Source: Roseomonas genomospecies 6 (GTDB lineage: Bacteria > Pseudomonadota > Alphaproteobacteria > Azospirillales > Azospirillaceae). Taken from it: a DNA stretch of 64,000 bases. Shown in pieces: positions 46,938-55,905 of the stretch. Numbering within the stretch: the first letter of the stretch is position 1; the number at the start of each line of letters is the position of its first letter. Under the pieces are notes generated by a model. That model was not told the origin of the DNA, made no database searches, and worked only from the letters and a program-made list of their open reading frames with translations. The stretch is taken from NCBI RefSeq assembly GCF_008365375.1, contig NZ_QOKW01000004.1, forward strand, positions 186,001-250,000, in the 5' to 3' direction. Position numbers and translations under genes: made by a program.

Positions 46938-47391
46938 TAGGCCCGCGGGACAGCGGAAAACGCTCCTTGATCCTGCCCAGCAGCCCGTCGCGCACCTTGC
47001 GGTACGCCTCCAGCATGGCTTCGCGGTTGCCGTCGACCAGCGTCGGGTCGAAGGTGTTCCAGAATTCGACGTCGCAGGCCATGGTGCGGGTCATTTCGAT
47101 GGCGCGGTGCTGCGCCTCGGGAGACAGCGACACGATCAGATCGAAATTCGTGTCCTCCAGATCCTCGAAGCTGCGGCAGCGGTGGCGGGACAGGTCGATT
47201 CCCATCTCCTCCATCACCGCCACGGCGAAGGGATCGACCTCGTCCCCCTCGCGCACGCCGACCGAATCGACATAGACGCGCGTGCCATGGAAATGCCGCA
47301 TGATCGCCGCCGCCATGGGCGAGCGGATCATGTTGTAGGTGCAGGCGAACAACACGCTCGTCACGGGGAGCGGTTGCAGCACCGGGGCCAT
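46930..47391 (-). CDS. Low-molecular-weight protein-tyrosine-phosphatase/arsenate reductase-like
   Basis: A 153-residue LMW phosphatase-fold protein. The P-loop CTYNMIRS (C17-X5-R-S) fits Cx5R, and a later Asp-Pro (NTFDPTL) gives the general acid position. It could be a protein tyrosine phosphatase or an arsenate reductase; the extra Cys needed by thioredoxin-linked ArsC is not clear. It is last in the hisG-hisD-UPF0262 string, 16 bases after the UPF0262 stop. Confidence 0.83.
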   Translation of the reverse strand: MAPVLQPLPVTSVLFACTYNMIRSPMAAAIMRHFHGTRVYVDSVGVREGDEVDPFAVAVMEEMGIDLSRHRCRSFEDLEDTNFDLIVSLSPEAQHRAIEMTRTMACDVEFWNTFDPTLVDGNREAMLEAYRKVRDGLLGRIKERFPLSRGPTV

Positions 47392-47407
47392 GCGCCGCCC
47401 CGCCCCG

Positions 47408-47890
47408 TCAGCCGCGGATGTGAAGGACGCAGATCAGCGTGAACAGCCGACGCGCCGTCTGGAGATCCATTTGCACCTTGCCGGCCAGCCGTTCGCGCAG
47501 CATCTCCGATCCTTCGTTGTGCAGGCCGCGGCGCCCCATGTCGATCGCCTCGATCTGCGAGGGCGTGGAGCGCTTGATCGCCTGATAGTAGCTTTCGCAG
47601 ATCAGGAAATAGTCCCGGACGATGGACCGGAAGCCGGTCACCGGCAGCGTGATCTTGTCCAGCGCGCTGTCGTCGTCGCGCCGGACGTCGAAGACCAGCC
47701 GGTTGTCCTCGATCGACAGATGCAGGTGATAGGGGCCGCAGTCCGCGTGGTCGCAGGGGAAGAACTCGTTGTCCTCCAGCAGGTCGAAGATGGCAACCGC
47801 ACGCTCGTGCTCCACCTCCGGCTTGCGCCGGATCACGGTCTTCTCGTCGAGCGTCACATGGACGATGCGGCGGTTGCCCTTCGTGCTCAC
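47408..47890 (-). CDS. UPF0262-family protein
   Basis: A 160-residue cytoplasmic protein of the alphaproteobacterial UPF0262 family, function unknown. Recognisable blocks are IVHVTLDEKTVIRRKPEVEHERAVAIFDLLEDN, YHLHLSIEDNRLVFDV and FRSIVRDYFLICESYYQAI. Its start overlaps the hisD stop by 4 bases, so it is coupled to histidine biosynthesis genes, an arrangement widely conserved in alphaproteobacteria. Confidence 0.9.
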   Translation of the reverse strand: MSTKGNRRIVHVTLDEKTVIRRKPEVEHERAVAIFDLLEDNEFFPCDHADCGPYHLHLSIEDNRLVFDVRRDDDSALDKITLPVTGFRSIVRDYFLICESYYQAIKRSTPSQIEAIDMGRRGLHNEGSEMLRERLAGKVQMDLQTARRLFTLICVLHIRG

Positions 47891-49206
47891 CCCTGACCTC
47901 CCCCCGGCAGGCGCAGCGCCACCGACAGCGCGTGCGCGTCCAGACCTTCCGACCGGGCCAGCATCACCGCCGCCGGACCGATCGCCTTCACGCTGTCCGC
48001 ATCGCAGGCGACGAAGGTCGTCCGCTTCATGAAATCCAGCACGTTCAGACCGGAGGAGAAGCGCGCGGAGCGCGCCGTCGGCAGGACGTGGTTCGGACCC
48101 GCGACATAATCGCCGATGGCTTCGGGCGTGTAACGGCCCAAGAAGATGGCCCCGGCGTTGCGGACCTTTGCCGCCAGCGCGTCGGGGTCCTCCACCGCCA
48201 GTTCCAGATGCTCCGGCGCCAGACGGTCGATCAGGGCCGGCGACTCGGCCATCAGGTCGCGCACCACGACGATGGCGCCGTGCTCCCGCCAGCTTTCCCC
48301 GGCGATGGCGGCGCGGGGCAGCGTCTCCAGATGCTTGTCCACCGCCGCCGCCACCGCGTCGGCGAAGGCCGGATCATCGGTGATCAGGATCGACTGGGCC
48401 GACGTGTCGTGCTCCGCCTGCGACAGCAGGTCCATGGCGATCCAGGCCGGGTCGTTCCGGTTGTCGGCGACCACCAGGATTTCCGACGGGCCGGCGATGC
48501 TGTCGATGCCGACGGTGCCGTAGACCAGCCGCTTGGCGGCGGCGACGAAGGCGTTGCCGGGGCCGACGATCTTGTCCACCGGGGCGATGGTCTCCGTGCC
48601 GTAGGCCAGCGCCGCCACGGCCTGGGCGCCGCCGATGCGGTAGATCTCCGTGATGCCGCAGCGCTTGGCGGCGGCCAGAACCAGCGGGTTGATCGCCCCG
48701 TCCGGAGTCGGCACCACCATGACGATGCGCTCCACCCCGGCCACCTTGGCCGGCAGCGCGTTCATCAGAACGGAGCTTGGGTAGGACGCCGTGCCGCCCG
48801 GCACATAGAGGCCGGCGGCCCCGACCGCCGTCCAGCGGGCGCCCAGCCGCACGCCCTGGGCGTCGCGGTAATCGGTCGTCTCCGGCACCTGGAGCCGGTG
48901 AAAGCTCTCGATCCGCTCCGCCGCGGTGTCGAGCGCGCGCAGCAGGTCGTCGCTGCATTTCCCGACCGCCGCGTCCACCTCCTCCTGGGAGATGCGCAGC
49001 GTGGCGGGGGTCAGCGTCTGGCGGTCCCAGCGGGCGGTGAAGTCGATCAGCGCCGCGTCGCCGCGCTTGCGCACGTCGTCGATGACCCCGGCGACCAGGG
49101 CCTGCACGTCCTCGCTGGTCTCGCGCTTGGCGTGCAGAAGCCCCTCAAAACCCTTGGCGAAACCCTCGGCGAAGCGGGGGTCCTGGGCATCAAGCCTGAC
49201 GGGCAT
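47887..49206 (-). CDS. hisD: Histidinol dehydrogenase
   Basis: A 439-residue zinc enzyme catalysing the last two NAD-dependent steps of histidine synthesis. Signatures include [27 protein letters not shown], the HisD pattern [14 protein letters not shown]...[16 protein letters not shown] and the catalytic His/Glu in LAPEHLEL. Length matches E. coli HisD (434). It overlaps hisG by 17 bases and is followed by the UPF0262 gene. Confidence 0.96.
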   Translation of the reverse strand: MPVRLDAQDPRFAEGFAKGFEGLLHAKRETSEDVQALVAGVIDDVRKRGDAALIDFTARWDRQTLTPATLRISQEEVDAAVGKCSDDLLRALDTAAERIESFHRLQVPETTDYRDAQGVRLGARWTAVGAAGLYVPGGTASYPSSVLMNALPAKVAGVERIVMVVPTPDGAINPLVLAAAKRCGITEIYRIGGAQAVAALAYGTETIAPVDKIVGPGNAFVAAAKRLVYGTVGIDSIAGPSEILVVADNRNDPAWIAMDLLSQAEHDTSAQSILITDDPAFADAVAAAVDKHLETLPRAAIAGESWREHGAIVVVRDLMAESPALIDRLAPEHLELAVEDPDALAAKVRNAGAIFLGRYTPEAIGDYVAGPNHVLPTARSARFSSGLNVLDFMKRTTFVACDADSVKAIGPAAVMLARSEGLDAHALSVALRLPGGGQG

Positions 49207-49939
49207 TCACAGCCTCCCGGAAGCGTTCGATCCAGCCGGAAATTTCCTCGGGCCGCGTCTTGAAGGCGGCGCGGTTGACGATGAGGCGGGAGGTGACGTC
49301 GGCGATGTGCTCGATCTCCACCAGCCCGTTCGCCTTCAGCGTCGAACCGGTGGACACCAGATCCACGATCCGGCGGCACAGACCGAGGGTGGGTGCAAGT
49401 TCCATCGCGCCGTTCAGCTTCACGCACTCCGCCTGCACCCCGCGCGCCGCGAAGTGCTTCCTGGTGACCTCCGGGTATTTGGTCGCGACGCGGACGTGGC
49501 TCCAACGCGACGGATCGTCGCTCTCACCCAGTTCGGCGGGTTCGGCGACCGACAGGCGGCACTTGCCGATGCCGAGGTCGAGCGGCGCGTAGATTTCCGG
49601 ATAGTCGAATTCCATCAGCACGTCGTTGCCGGCCACGCCGAGATGGGCGGCGCCGAAGGCGACGAAGGTCGCCACGTCGAAGGACCGGACGCGGATGATG
49701 CTGAGATTCGGAACGTTGGTCGCAAAGCGCAGGAGCCGGCTGTCCGCGTTGTCGAACTCCGCTTCCGGCACGATGCCGGCGTGGGCGAGCAACGGGCGCA
49801 GCTCCTTCAGGATGCGTCCCTTGGGCAGGGCCAGAACCAGCGGCTGGCCAACCAGCGGCTGACCGGGCGGCGCATTGGAAGACGCATCGGCCGGCGCGCT
49901 GGGCGCCGGCGCGCCAAGAGCACGGGTATCGGCGGGCAA
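49190..49939 (-). CDS. hisG: ATP phosphoribosyltransferase catalytic subunit (short form), probable TTG start
   Basis: A 249-residue HisG that condenses ATP and PRPP in the first step of histidine synthesis. [18 protein letters not shown] starts the domain and the PRPP loop appears as [16 protein letters not shown]. It is the short form that needs HisZ, which is not in this window. GAGGAG lies about 8 bases before TTG 49939; an ATG at 49981 has no ribosome site. Either choice leaves a low-complexity N-terminal extension of about 30-45 residues ahead of the conserved core. Confidence 0.9.
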   Translation of the reverse strand: MPADTRALGAPAPSAPADASSNAPPGQPLVGQPLVLALPKGRILKELRPLLAHAGIVPEAEFDNADSRLLRFATNVPNLSIIRVRSFDVATFVAFGAAHLGVAGNDVLMEFDYPEIYAPLDLGIGKCRLSVAEPAELGESDDPSRWSHVRVATKYPEVTRKHFAARGVQAECVKLNGAMELAPTLGLCRRIVDLVSTGSTLKANGLVEIEHIADVTSRLIVNRAAFKTRPEEISGWIERFREAVNARQA

Positions 49940-50132
49940 AGAACTCTCCTCGGGCTGAACCGCTGCCCGGATATACCACATTCCGCGCCGCCGTCACGGT
50001 CTTAGGAGGCATAGTGCGGCAAGGGGCGGTCTTGCCGGGAGATGATTCGGGGAACTTCGGTTACCTGGGCCTGTATCGGGGCCGGTCACCGGGGCCGGTC
50101 GGATTCGCCTTTCCCGGATAAGGACGCGAGCC

Positions 50133-50384
50133 ATGGCACAGGACCGCTCCGTCCCCGACGCGGCACCATTCCCCGCCTCGCCCGGTTCCCGGACCAGGAA
50201 TACAAGAAGCGCGCCGACACGAAGAAGGGAAAGCCGTTTTCCCGGCACCCGGACGACGGCGCCGTTCCGGCATCACGCGGACGGGGATTGGACCCGCGCG
50301 GCCCCCTACGGGAAGGCAAACCAGCAGAACCTGCCCGGCCGGTCACGCATGAGCAAGGAGGATCTGCAAAAAGCGCTCTCCTGA
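50133..50384 (+). CDS. Small basic protein with Rho_N-like C-terminal motif, possible double-frameshift remnant
   Basis: An 83-residue frame with AAGGA 8 bases before the ATG. The C-terminal part, LPGRSRMSKEDLQKALS, matches the GRSxMSKExLxxAL pattern of short Rho N-terminal/SAP-like domains in small basic proteins. The middle (about 50195-50275) uses rare AGA, AGG and ACA codons, whereas the -1 frame reads smoothly there (EYKKRADTKKGKPF). This suggests two compensating indels, or a poorly constrained linker. Function is unknown. Confidence 0.42.
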   Translation: MAQDRSVPDAAPFPASPGSRTRNTRSAPTRRRESRFPGTRTTAPFRHHADGDWTRAAPYGKANQQNLPGRSRMSKEDLQKALS

Positions 50385-50434
50385 CCAGGCGATAGCCTGC
50401 GGAGCGTCCGCGGATTGTTCAATGCACAGGCACG

Positions 50435-50477
50435 AACGAAAGCGGGACCGCGGCATGTCCGCGGCCCCGCTTTCGTT
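50435..50477. terminator. Strong hairpin after the DUF1127 gene
   Basis: Arms AACGAAAGCGGG and CCCGCTTTCGTT (12 bp) plus inner CCGCGG/CCGCGG form a nearly continuous 19-bp stem with a 5-base loop. Read either way it ends in a short A- or T-containing tail. It separates the DUF1127 gene (-) from the small gene on the plus strand. Confidence 0.8.
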
Positions 50478-50504
50478 TCTGACGCAGCCCATGCCATGCA
50501 CGGG

Positions 50505-50726
50505 TTACTCGCGGATCAGCGTCGGCAGGTCCATGGCGACACGGCCGGCGTCTTCGCGGCGCAGGCCACGGGCGGCCAGTTCAGCCCGGCTCAGGGCCGA
50601 CAGCTCACGATAGGCGGTGTAGGCGGCGGACGCCTCGAACCAAGCGCTCACGAACTCACGGACGCCCTTGACGACCCGCGACAGAAGGCCGTCATGATCG
50701 ATGTGCGAAGCGGTTGTGTAAGCCAT
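50505..50726 (-). CDS. DUF1127-family small protein
   Basis: A 73-residue protein with a C-terminal DUF1127-type segment: YTAYRELSALSRAELAARGLRREDAGRVAM. DUF1127 proteins are small Arg-rich proteins; one, CcaF1 of Rhodobacter, binds RNA and aids sRNA maturation. GAAGGAG lies 7 bases before the ATG at 50726. A 10-bp inverted repeat spans the leader just upstream of that site, which suggests post-transcriptional control. Confidence 0.86.
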   Translation of the reverse strand: MAYTTASHIDHDGLLSRVVKGVREFVSAWFEASAAYTAYRELSALSRAELAARGLRREDAGRVAMDLPTLIRE

Positions 50727-50740
50727 GGTCCATCTCCTTC

Positions 50741-50787
50741 GTATCTGGTGGAGATGAACTTACACTGGCATACCAAACACCAGATAC
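50741..50787 (-). promoter_or_regulatory. Leader inverted repeat of the DUF1127 gene
   Basis: Perfect 10-base arms GTATCTGGTG and CACCAGATAC are 27 bases apart and the second (in mRNA sense) ends directly before GAAGGAG. In RNA this would be a stem abutting the ribosome site. Confidence 0.5.
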
Positions 50788-50882
50788 GCTGAGTGCGCAA
50801 CGCAGCGAGGCACAAAAATTACAGCCAAGTCAAGCATTTGCATTCCTGACTGTTCGCCACGCCGACTCTACGTGCACATCTG

Positions 50883-51320
50883 CTAACGCACGCAGTTCCC
50901 AACGATTTCATAGCAGAGGGTGGCGTCACGGTCCTGGTTGTAACGGACCTCGGCGATGCGGTCGCCGCGAACCACGACCGTGGCCTCGCACCGGTAATTC
51001 CGGACATAGGTCGTCACGTCGGGCCGCCAGAGGAGCGGTCCGCGGGGTCCCAGCCATGGGTTGGGCTCCCAATCGACATCGCGGTCGATGAGGGTCTGCC
51101 GGCGGGTGTAGACCAGAAGCTCGGCGTCACCGGCGGAGGCCGTGCGTTCCGGAACGCCGGCGCAGGCCATGAGATCCCCCTTGCTCATGCCGACCATGGC
51201 CGCCGGGGCGCGCAATGCCAGTTCCGCCTGCGGGTTGGCGCAGGACGCCGCCAGGACGGCAACGGCCGCAAGAAACCCGCAACGCCGCACCGTCGTCGTC
51301 CGTCCTTCGACAATGGCCAT
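50883..51320 (-). CDS. Putative lipoprotein with BamE/SmpA-like region
   Basis: A 145-residue protein with a basic start, a hydrophobic signal helix and a lipobox-like LAASC at residues 23-27, so Cys27 is the likely lipidated residue. The following part, MVGMSKGDLMACAGVPERTASAGDAELLVYTRR, resembles the SmpA/OmlA (BamE-type) motif. Two further Cys near the C-terminus may pair. It might be an outer-membrane lipoprotein, but assignment to the BAM complex is not justified by this alone. Confidence 0.72.
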   Translation of the reverse strand: MAIVEGRTTTVRRCGFLAAVAVLAASCANPQAELALRAPAAMVGMSKGDLMACAGVPERTASAGDAELLVYTRRQTLIDRDVDWEPNPWLGPRGPLLWRPDVTTYVRNYRCEATVVVRGDRIAEVRYNQDRDATLCYEIVGNCVR

Positions 51321-51364
51321 GGCCGCTCCTTACGGTTGTGTGCGTGGCACCCGCCCGCCCCTCG

Positions 51365-52009
51365 TCAGCACCGCGGCGGCTCCCCGGCTATCGGCGGAGC
51401 CGGCACGCAGGGCGCGTCGTTCACAGCCCGGGACGTGGCGGGCGACGTCCCGGCACCGAACAGAACTTCGTCGAGGCCGACCCCCTTCGCCATGGAAAAG
51501 CCGGGCGCCATCATCAAAGGCACCCAGATGACCGCGGACAGCAGGTTGGCGGCCTGGAAGTTGCGGTGGGGCATCGCCATCATCCCGGCGGTGATCGGCA
51601 CGACCGGCCGCAGCGGCCCGAGGAAGCGGGCCAGAAAGACGCTCTTGCCGCCATGGCGCAGGAAGAAGCGGCTGCCCCGCTCCAGAAGATCCGGCCGCCG
51701 GCGGAAGGGCCAGACACGCGGGACGCGATCACCGAACACCCGGCCGAGCCAATAGGACACCGCATCGCCCAGAATGGCGCCCAAGGCGATGGCGGCGTAG
51801 ACCTGCCAGAAACCGAGCGCACCGGAAGCGACCAGCGCCCCGCCCGTGGCGATCAGCACGAGCCCCGGCACCACGAACCCGACGAAGGCCAGGGACTCCG
51901 CGAAGGCGCACAGGAAAAAGATCACTTCCGCCCAGGATGCGTTCGCCTCGATGAAGGCACCCCAACGCGCCATGCCGTCGGTGAGCACGTTCCGTGCCGC
52001 GTGGTCCAT
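51365..52009 (-). CDS. DedA-family membrane protein
   Basis: A 214-residue inner-membrane protein of the DedA/SNARE-associated family. The characteristic loop FAESLAFVGFVVPGLVLIATGGALVASG is at about residues 36-64, GDAVSYWLGRVFG follows near 82, and FLARFLGPLRPVVPITAGMMAMP near 123 contains the conserved Arg. Bacterial DedA proteins act in undecaprenyl-phosphate recycling or proton-linked transport. Downstream residues after about 190 are Pro-rich and variable. Confidence 0.9.
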   Translation of the reverse strand: MDHAARNVLTDGMARWGAFIEANASWAEVIFFLCAFAESLAFVGFVVPGLVLIATGGALVASGALGFWQVYAAIALGAILGDAVSYWLGRVFGDRVPRVWPFRRRPDLLERGSRFFLRHGGKSVFLARFLGPLRPVVPITAGMMAMPHRNFQAANLLSAVIWVPLMMAPGFSMAKGVGLDEVLFGAGTSPATSRAVNDAPCVPAPPIAGEPPRC

Positions 52010-52158
52010 TCAAGCCCCTCGTGAAACGGCCCCCCGGCGGAGACTGTGCCGCGGATCGGCAGCGTCTTGCGGAGCGGCGGGAAAACCCAGCCTGGACCAA
52101 ATCCCCAGGGCCTTTCAAGATCGACCACCGAGTTTGGTTGGGCAATCGCATTTGACAT

Positions 52159-52182
52159 CCCCTCTTCCGGGGCGGGAGAGGG
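52159..52182. repeat. Palindromic element, copy 2
   Basis: Matches the 23-bp palindrome at 7324-7346 except for one base (a T giving a T-G pair). Here it lies between divergent genes (DedA and YciF-like), where termination cannot be its main role. Confidence 0.65.
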
Positions 52183-52308
52183 TGTTGGGCCAAGATCCTC
52201 GATGGATCGAACATTGCATCGCGAGAATGACCTCCGCCCCCTGTTGATGGGAGACGGCCGAGCTATTTCAGCCATCGGCGGCACCAGCATCCCAAGGGGA
52301 AGACGCTC

Positions 52309-52806
52309 ATGTCGGAAAAAGCCCTCAAGGAACTCCTCATCAAGGAGTTGCAGGACACCTACAGCTCGGAAACGCAGATCATCGAGGCCCTGCCGGCCAT
52401 GGTCGAGGCCGCTTCGTCACCTCAGCTCAAGCAGGCTTTCGAGACGCATCTGCGCGAGACCGACGGTCAGGTCAAACGTCTGGAGCAGATCTTCCAGATG
52501 CTCCAGGCCGAGCCGGGCGGGAACACATGCGAGGCGACCCAGGGACTGGTCGAGGAAACCGAGGAGATCATCGACGAGGGTCTCCCGGCGGAAGTGCTCG
52601 ACGTCGCGCTCATCATGGCGGCGCAGAAGGTCGAGCATTACGAGATCGCCAGCTACGGCTCGCTGAGGACCCTGGCAGAGACCTGCGGCATGACCGATAT
52701 CGCCCGCCTGCTCGAACAGACCCTTGAGGAGGAGAAGGCAACCGATCAGAAACTCAACCAGCTCGCCGAGGGCGACATCAACATGCGTGCCTTCCGGGCG
52801 GCGTAG
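52309..52806 (+). CDS. YciF/DUF892 ferritin-like protein
   Basis: A 165-residue four-helix protein: LKELLIKELQDTYSSETQIIEALPAM at the start and MAAQKVEHYEIASYGSLRTLAETCG in the third helix. The Glu/His positions (E15, E22-type and EH in KVEHYE) can bind a diiron centre, as in E. coli YciF. The family is stress-induced, often under general stress sigma factors. GGGGAAGACGCTC precedes the ATG. It lies 71 bases before an SDR gene on the same strand. Confidence 0.92.
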   Translation: MSEKALKELLIKELQDTYSSETQIIEALPAMVEAASSPQLKQAFETHLRETDGQVKRLEQIFQMLQAEPGGNTCEATQGLVEETEEIIDEGLPAEVLDVALIMAAQKVEHYEIASYGSLRTLAETCGMTDIARLLEQTLEEEKATDQKLNQLAEGDINMRAFRAA

Positions 52807-52877
52807 CGACGAGGCCGCGGCTCCTGGATCGGAGCTGCGGCGCCTTCCCGGCCACGCTCCGCGGACAGGGGTGGTTC

Positions 52878-53609
52878 ATGAGCGGCATCGCGGGCTTCGC
52901 CGGTTCGATCCGGACGGTCGTGATCGGGGCGAGCGGCGGCATCGGCGCGGCGGTGACGCAACGGCTGCTGGCCGATCCCGGCGTGACGGAGGTGCTGGCC
53001 CTGTCACGCCGCCCGGTCGCACCGGCGGGCAAGCTGCGCACCGGCTTCCTCGACCTTGCCGACGAGGCGTCCATCGTCGATGCGGCGGCGATGGCCGGAG
53101 CGGCCGAGTTCGTCTTCGTCGCCAGCGGTCTGCTGCACCAGGACGGGGTGCAGCCGGAGAAGAGCTGGCGCACGCTCGACGCGGCGGCGCTGGCGCGGCT
53201 GTTCCAGGTCAACGCCATCGGCCCGGCGCTGGTTGCCAAGCACTTCCTGCCCCGGTTGCCGCGGCACGGACGGGCGGTCTTCGCGGTTCTGTCCGCCAAG
53301 GTCGGCAGCATCGCGGACAACCGGCTTGGCGGCTGGTACGGCTACCGCGCGTCCAAGGCGGCGCTCAACCAGATCGTCCGCACCACGGCCATCGAACTGG
53401 CGCGCTCGCGACCGGAGACGATCTGCGTCGCACTGCATCCGGGCACGGTCGACACCCCCCTGTCGCAACCGTTCCAGGCCGCCGTGCCCCCGGACCGGCT
53501 GTTCCCCCCTTCCGTCGCCGCCGCTCACCTGCTCCACGTCCTCGGCGGGTTGACGCCGGCGGACAGCGGCGGCCTGTTCGCATGGGACGGCCAGCGCCTG
53601 CCCTACTGA
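52878..53609 (+). CDS. Short-chain dehydrogenase/reductase (CsgA/C-factor-like)
   Basis: A 243-residue SDR: cofactor motif GASGGIGAAV (about residues 18-27), NAIGP near 112, and the catalytic Ser (SAKVGS) with Tyr-x-x-x-Lys (YGYRASKAALNQ) near 155-162. The LARSRPETICVALHPGTVDTPLSQPF stretch is typical of the C-factor-like group. Substrate is unknown. AGGGGTGG precedes the ATG. It is convergent with the BTAD regulator gene. Confidence 0.9.
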   Translation: MSGIAGFAGSIRTVVIGASGGIGAAVTQRLLADPGVTEVLALSRRPVAPAGKLRTGFLDLADEASIVDAAAMAGAAEFVFVASGLLHQDGVQPEKSWRTLDAAALARLFQVNAIGPALVAKHFLPRLPRHGRAVFAVLSAKVGSIADNRLGGWYGYRASKAALNQIVRTTAIELARSRPETICVALHPGTVDTPLSQPFQAAVPPDRLFPPSVAAAHLLHVLGGLTPADSGGLFAWDGQRLPY

Positions 53610-53637
53610 CCCCCTGCCCTCCAGGAAGACACGGGCG

Positions 53638-55665
53638 TCAGGGCGGGAGGCCGATCTCCGGGCCGATGCGGCGGATGAGGTCGGTCACCGGCGGGCGCAG
53701 GGTGCGGAAGGCCGCGATGAAGTCACCGCACCGGTATCCCGGCGCCGCCTCGCCGATCCGGCGGGCGTAGGCCCGCGCCGCGTCGTGCCGACCGGCAAGC
53801 GCATCGCAGAAGGCGGCGATGGCCTGAATGTGGACATGGGCGTTGGGCCGGCGCGCCGCCCGCTCGGCCCAGGCCGCCGCCTGCGCATAGTCCTCCAGCC
53901 GCAGGAGGGCCAGCGCCTTGGAGCCGAGCATGCCGAACAGCAGCGGGTCCAGTGGACTCAGCCGCTGCGCCAGATCGGCGGCGTCGATCGCGGCCCGGGC
54001 ATCGCCCCCCTGCGCCTGGACGAAGGCGATGGTGTAATGGCCGAGCGCGAAGTTCGGGTTGAGATCGACCGCAACGCCCAGCTCCTCCACCGCGTCGTCC
54101 TGCCGTTCGAGAAGCCACAGCGCGCGCCCCAGGACCCAATGGGCCGTCGGGTCGCGCTCGTCCAGGGCGACGCTCTGCTCGGCGAAGCGGTAGGCGCGGT
54201 CGGCCTCGCCGCCCCGGTCGCCGGCGTGGTGCAGGAAGGCGTCCTGGAAATGGGTGAAGGACAGCCCGGCGTGGGCACGCGCGCACAGCGGATCGAGGCG
54301 GAGCGCCTGCAGGAAGAAGCGGCGCGCCGTTTCGTTGTCGTCGCGGGTGAAGCGGAACATGTGCCACAGCCCGCGATGATAGGCGCCCCAGGCGTCCAAC
54401 GAAGCGGGTGGCCGGGTCAGGGCGCGCCGGACCTCCGCCGCCTCGATTTCGGCTTCCAGCGCGGTGACGATGCGGGCGGTGAGATCGTCCTGCATCGCGA
54501 ACAGACCGTCCAGGCGGCTTTCCAGCGCATCGCCCCAGACGGCGCCCCCGGTCGCGGCGTCGGCCAGTTCCACCGTCACCCTCAGCCGCCCGCCGTGGGT
54601 GCGCAGGGTGCCGGTCACCAGATAGCGCACCCCCAGCGCCCGCCCGACCGTGCACGGATCGGTCCGCGCGCCGCGAAAGCGGAAGGACGAGCCGTGGGCG
54701 ATGACGAACAGCGGACGCAGGCGCGACAGCCGCGCCAGGATGTCGTGGGCGAGCCCGTCGGCGATCCCGCCCCTCTCGGCGCCGCCCTCCGCAGCGCCCT
54801 CTGCCGGCCCGCCCAGCGCGACGAACGGCAGGACGGCCAGCGACGGCCTGCCGCTCCCCTCCCCCGGCACCGCCCCCGGTTCCGGCTGGCGCAGGGTCGC
54901 CGGCGTCCGGGCGGGCATCGCGGACGGCGCGGCGGCGGGTCCGTCCCGGATGCTGCGCAACAGGGCGAGCGTCTCCTCCTCCGGTTCGGCGTCGAGGCAA
55001 CGGCGCACCGCCGCGCTGCACGCCTGATACTGCCGTATGGCGTCCGAACGCCGCCCGGCCTGCGCATGCGCCCGCATCAGGCTGCGGTGCGCCTCCTCGC
55101 AGGCGGGATCGTGGGCGAGCCAGCGCTCGGCGGTCGCGGCGGCCCCGTCCCAATCCTCCAGCGATTCGCACAGCGCCGTCAGCCGCGCAAAGACGCCGGA
55201 CGCCAGCCGGGCGAACCGGGCGCGTTCCCCGGCCAGCCACGAGTCGAATCCGTCCGTGCCGATCTCCGCGCCCGGCAGCAGCGCACCGCCACACAGGCGG
55301 GCCGCGGCGCGCAGCGCGTCGGCGGTGCCGTCCCGCGCCAGCCGTTCGACCTCCAGCGCATCGACCCGGGCCACCGGCAGGGCCAGCGAGACCGTCTCCC
55401 TCTCCGTCCGGATCAGGTCGCCGCCCGCCTGCGCGCCGAGGCGGCGCACGTCCATCAGGCATTGGCGAAGGCTGTGCCGGGTCCGCCCGTCCGCGCCGTC
55501 CTCCCACAGCAGATCGGCCAGACGCTCGCGGGACAGGGGCCGGGGTGCGTGCAGGGCCACGCAGGCGAGGAGGTTCCGAGCCTTCCGCCCCGGCGCGCCC
55601 AGCGTCCGCCCGCGCGCGTCCGTAAGCGCAAAACCGCCCAGCAACCGAAGAGCCGGTCCGTCCAT
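53638..55665 (-). CDS. BTAD (SARP-like) regulator with TolB-N-like and TPR domains
   Basis: A 675-residue regulator. Residues 1-95 form a winged helix (LLGGFALTDARGRTLGAPGRKARNLLACVALH), followed by a bacterial transcriptional activation domain (about 96-245). Then comes the segment LAVLPFVALGG ... GIADGLAHDILARLSRLRPLFVIA seen in TPR-cyclase proteins (about 275-320), and TPR-like helices to the end. Such proteins act as pathway or stress regulators. It is divergent from a methyltransferase gene, its most obvious target. No cyclase catalytic residues are present. Confidence 0.87.
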   Translation of the reverse strand: MDGPALRLLGGFALTDARGRTLGAPGRKARNLLACVALHAPRPLSRERLADLLWEDGADGRTRHSLRQCLMDVRRLGAQAGGDLIRTERETVSLALPVARVDALEVERLARDGTADALRAAARLCGGALLPGAEIGTDGFDSWLAGERARFARLASGVFARLTALCESLEDWDGAAATAERWLAHDPACEEAHRSLMRAHAQAGRRSDAIRQYQACSAAVRRCLDAEPEEETLALLRSIRDGPAAAPSAMPARTPATLRQPEPGAVPGEGSGRPSLAVLPFVALGGPAEGAAEGGAERGGIADGLAHDILARLSRLRPLFVIAHGSSFRFRGARTDPCTVGRALGVRYLVTGTLRTHGGRLRVTVELADAATGGAVWGDALESRLDGLFAMQDDLTARIVTALEAEIEAAEVRRALTRPPASLDAWGAYHRGLWHMFRFTRDDNETARRFFLQALRLDPLCARAHAGLSFTHFQDAFLHHAGDRGGEADRAYRFAEQSVALDERDPTAHWVLGRALWLLERQDDAVEELGVAVDLNPNFALGHYTIAFVQAQGGDARAAIDAADLAQRLSPLDPLLFGMLGSKALALLRLEDYAQAAAWAERAARRPNAHVHIQAIAAFCDALAGRHDAARAYARRIGEAAPGYRCGDFIAAFRTLRPPVTDLIRRIGPEIGLPP

Positions 55666-55905
55666 GGCGTGCCGCGATGGCGATTGTTCGGAACGGTCAT
55701 GCTAGCAGACCGGGCCTTTCCCGTCGGGAGCGCTTCCGCCGCAGCGGATTACCCCTGATGGATGGCCATGCGTTTTGACGGAGTCCTGACGGAGCCATTG
55801 ACGCCGGGATGACCTTCTGCGGACGCCGGACGGCGATGCTTCCCGGCAAGCCCGGCCCCGGCAAGGTCGACAAGGCCGGGCGGCGATGTCAACAGGGAGA
55901 GTGTC

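Noticed and set aside
46930..47391. Naming the LMW phosphatase arsC
   Set aside because: The fold fits both activities and the extra redox Cys of thioredoxin-linked ArsC is not evident; no ars genes are nearby.
53638..55665. Adenylate cyclase, because the LAVLPF-GIADGL segment occurs in TPR-cyclase proteins
   Set aside because: No cyclase catalytic domain is present; the N-terminus is a BTAD-type regulator.
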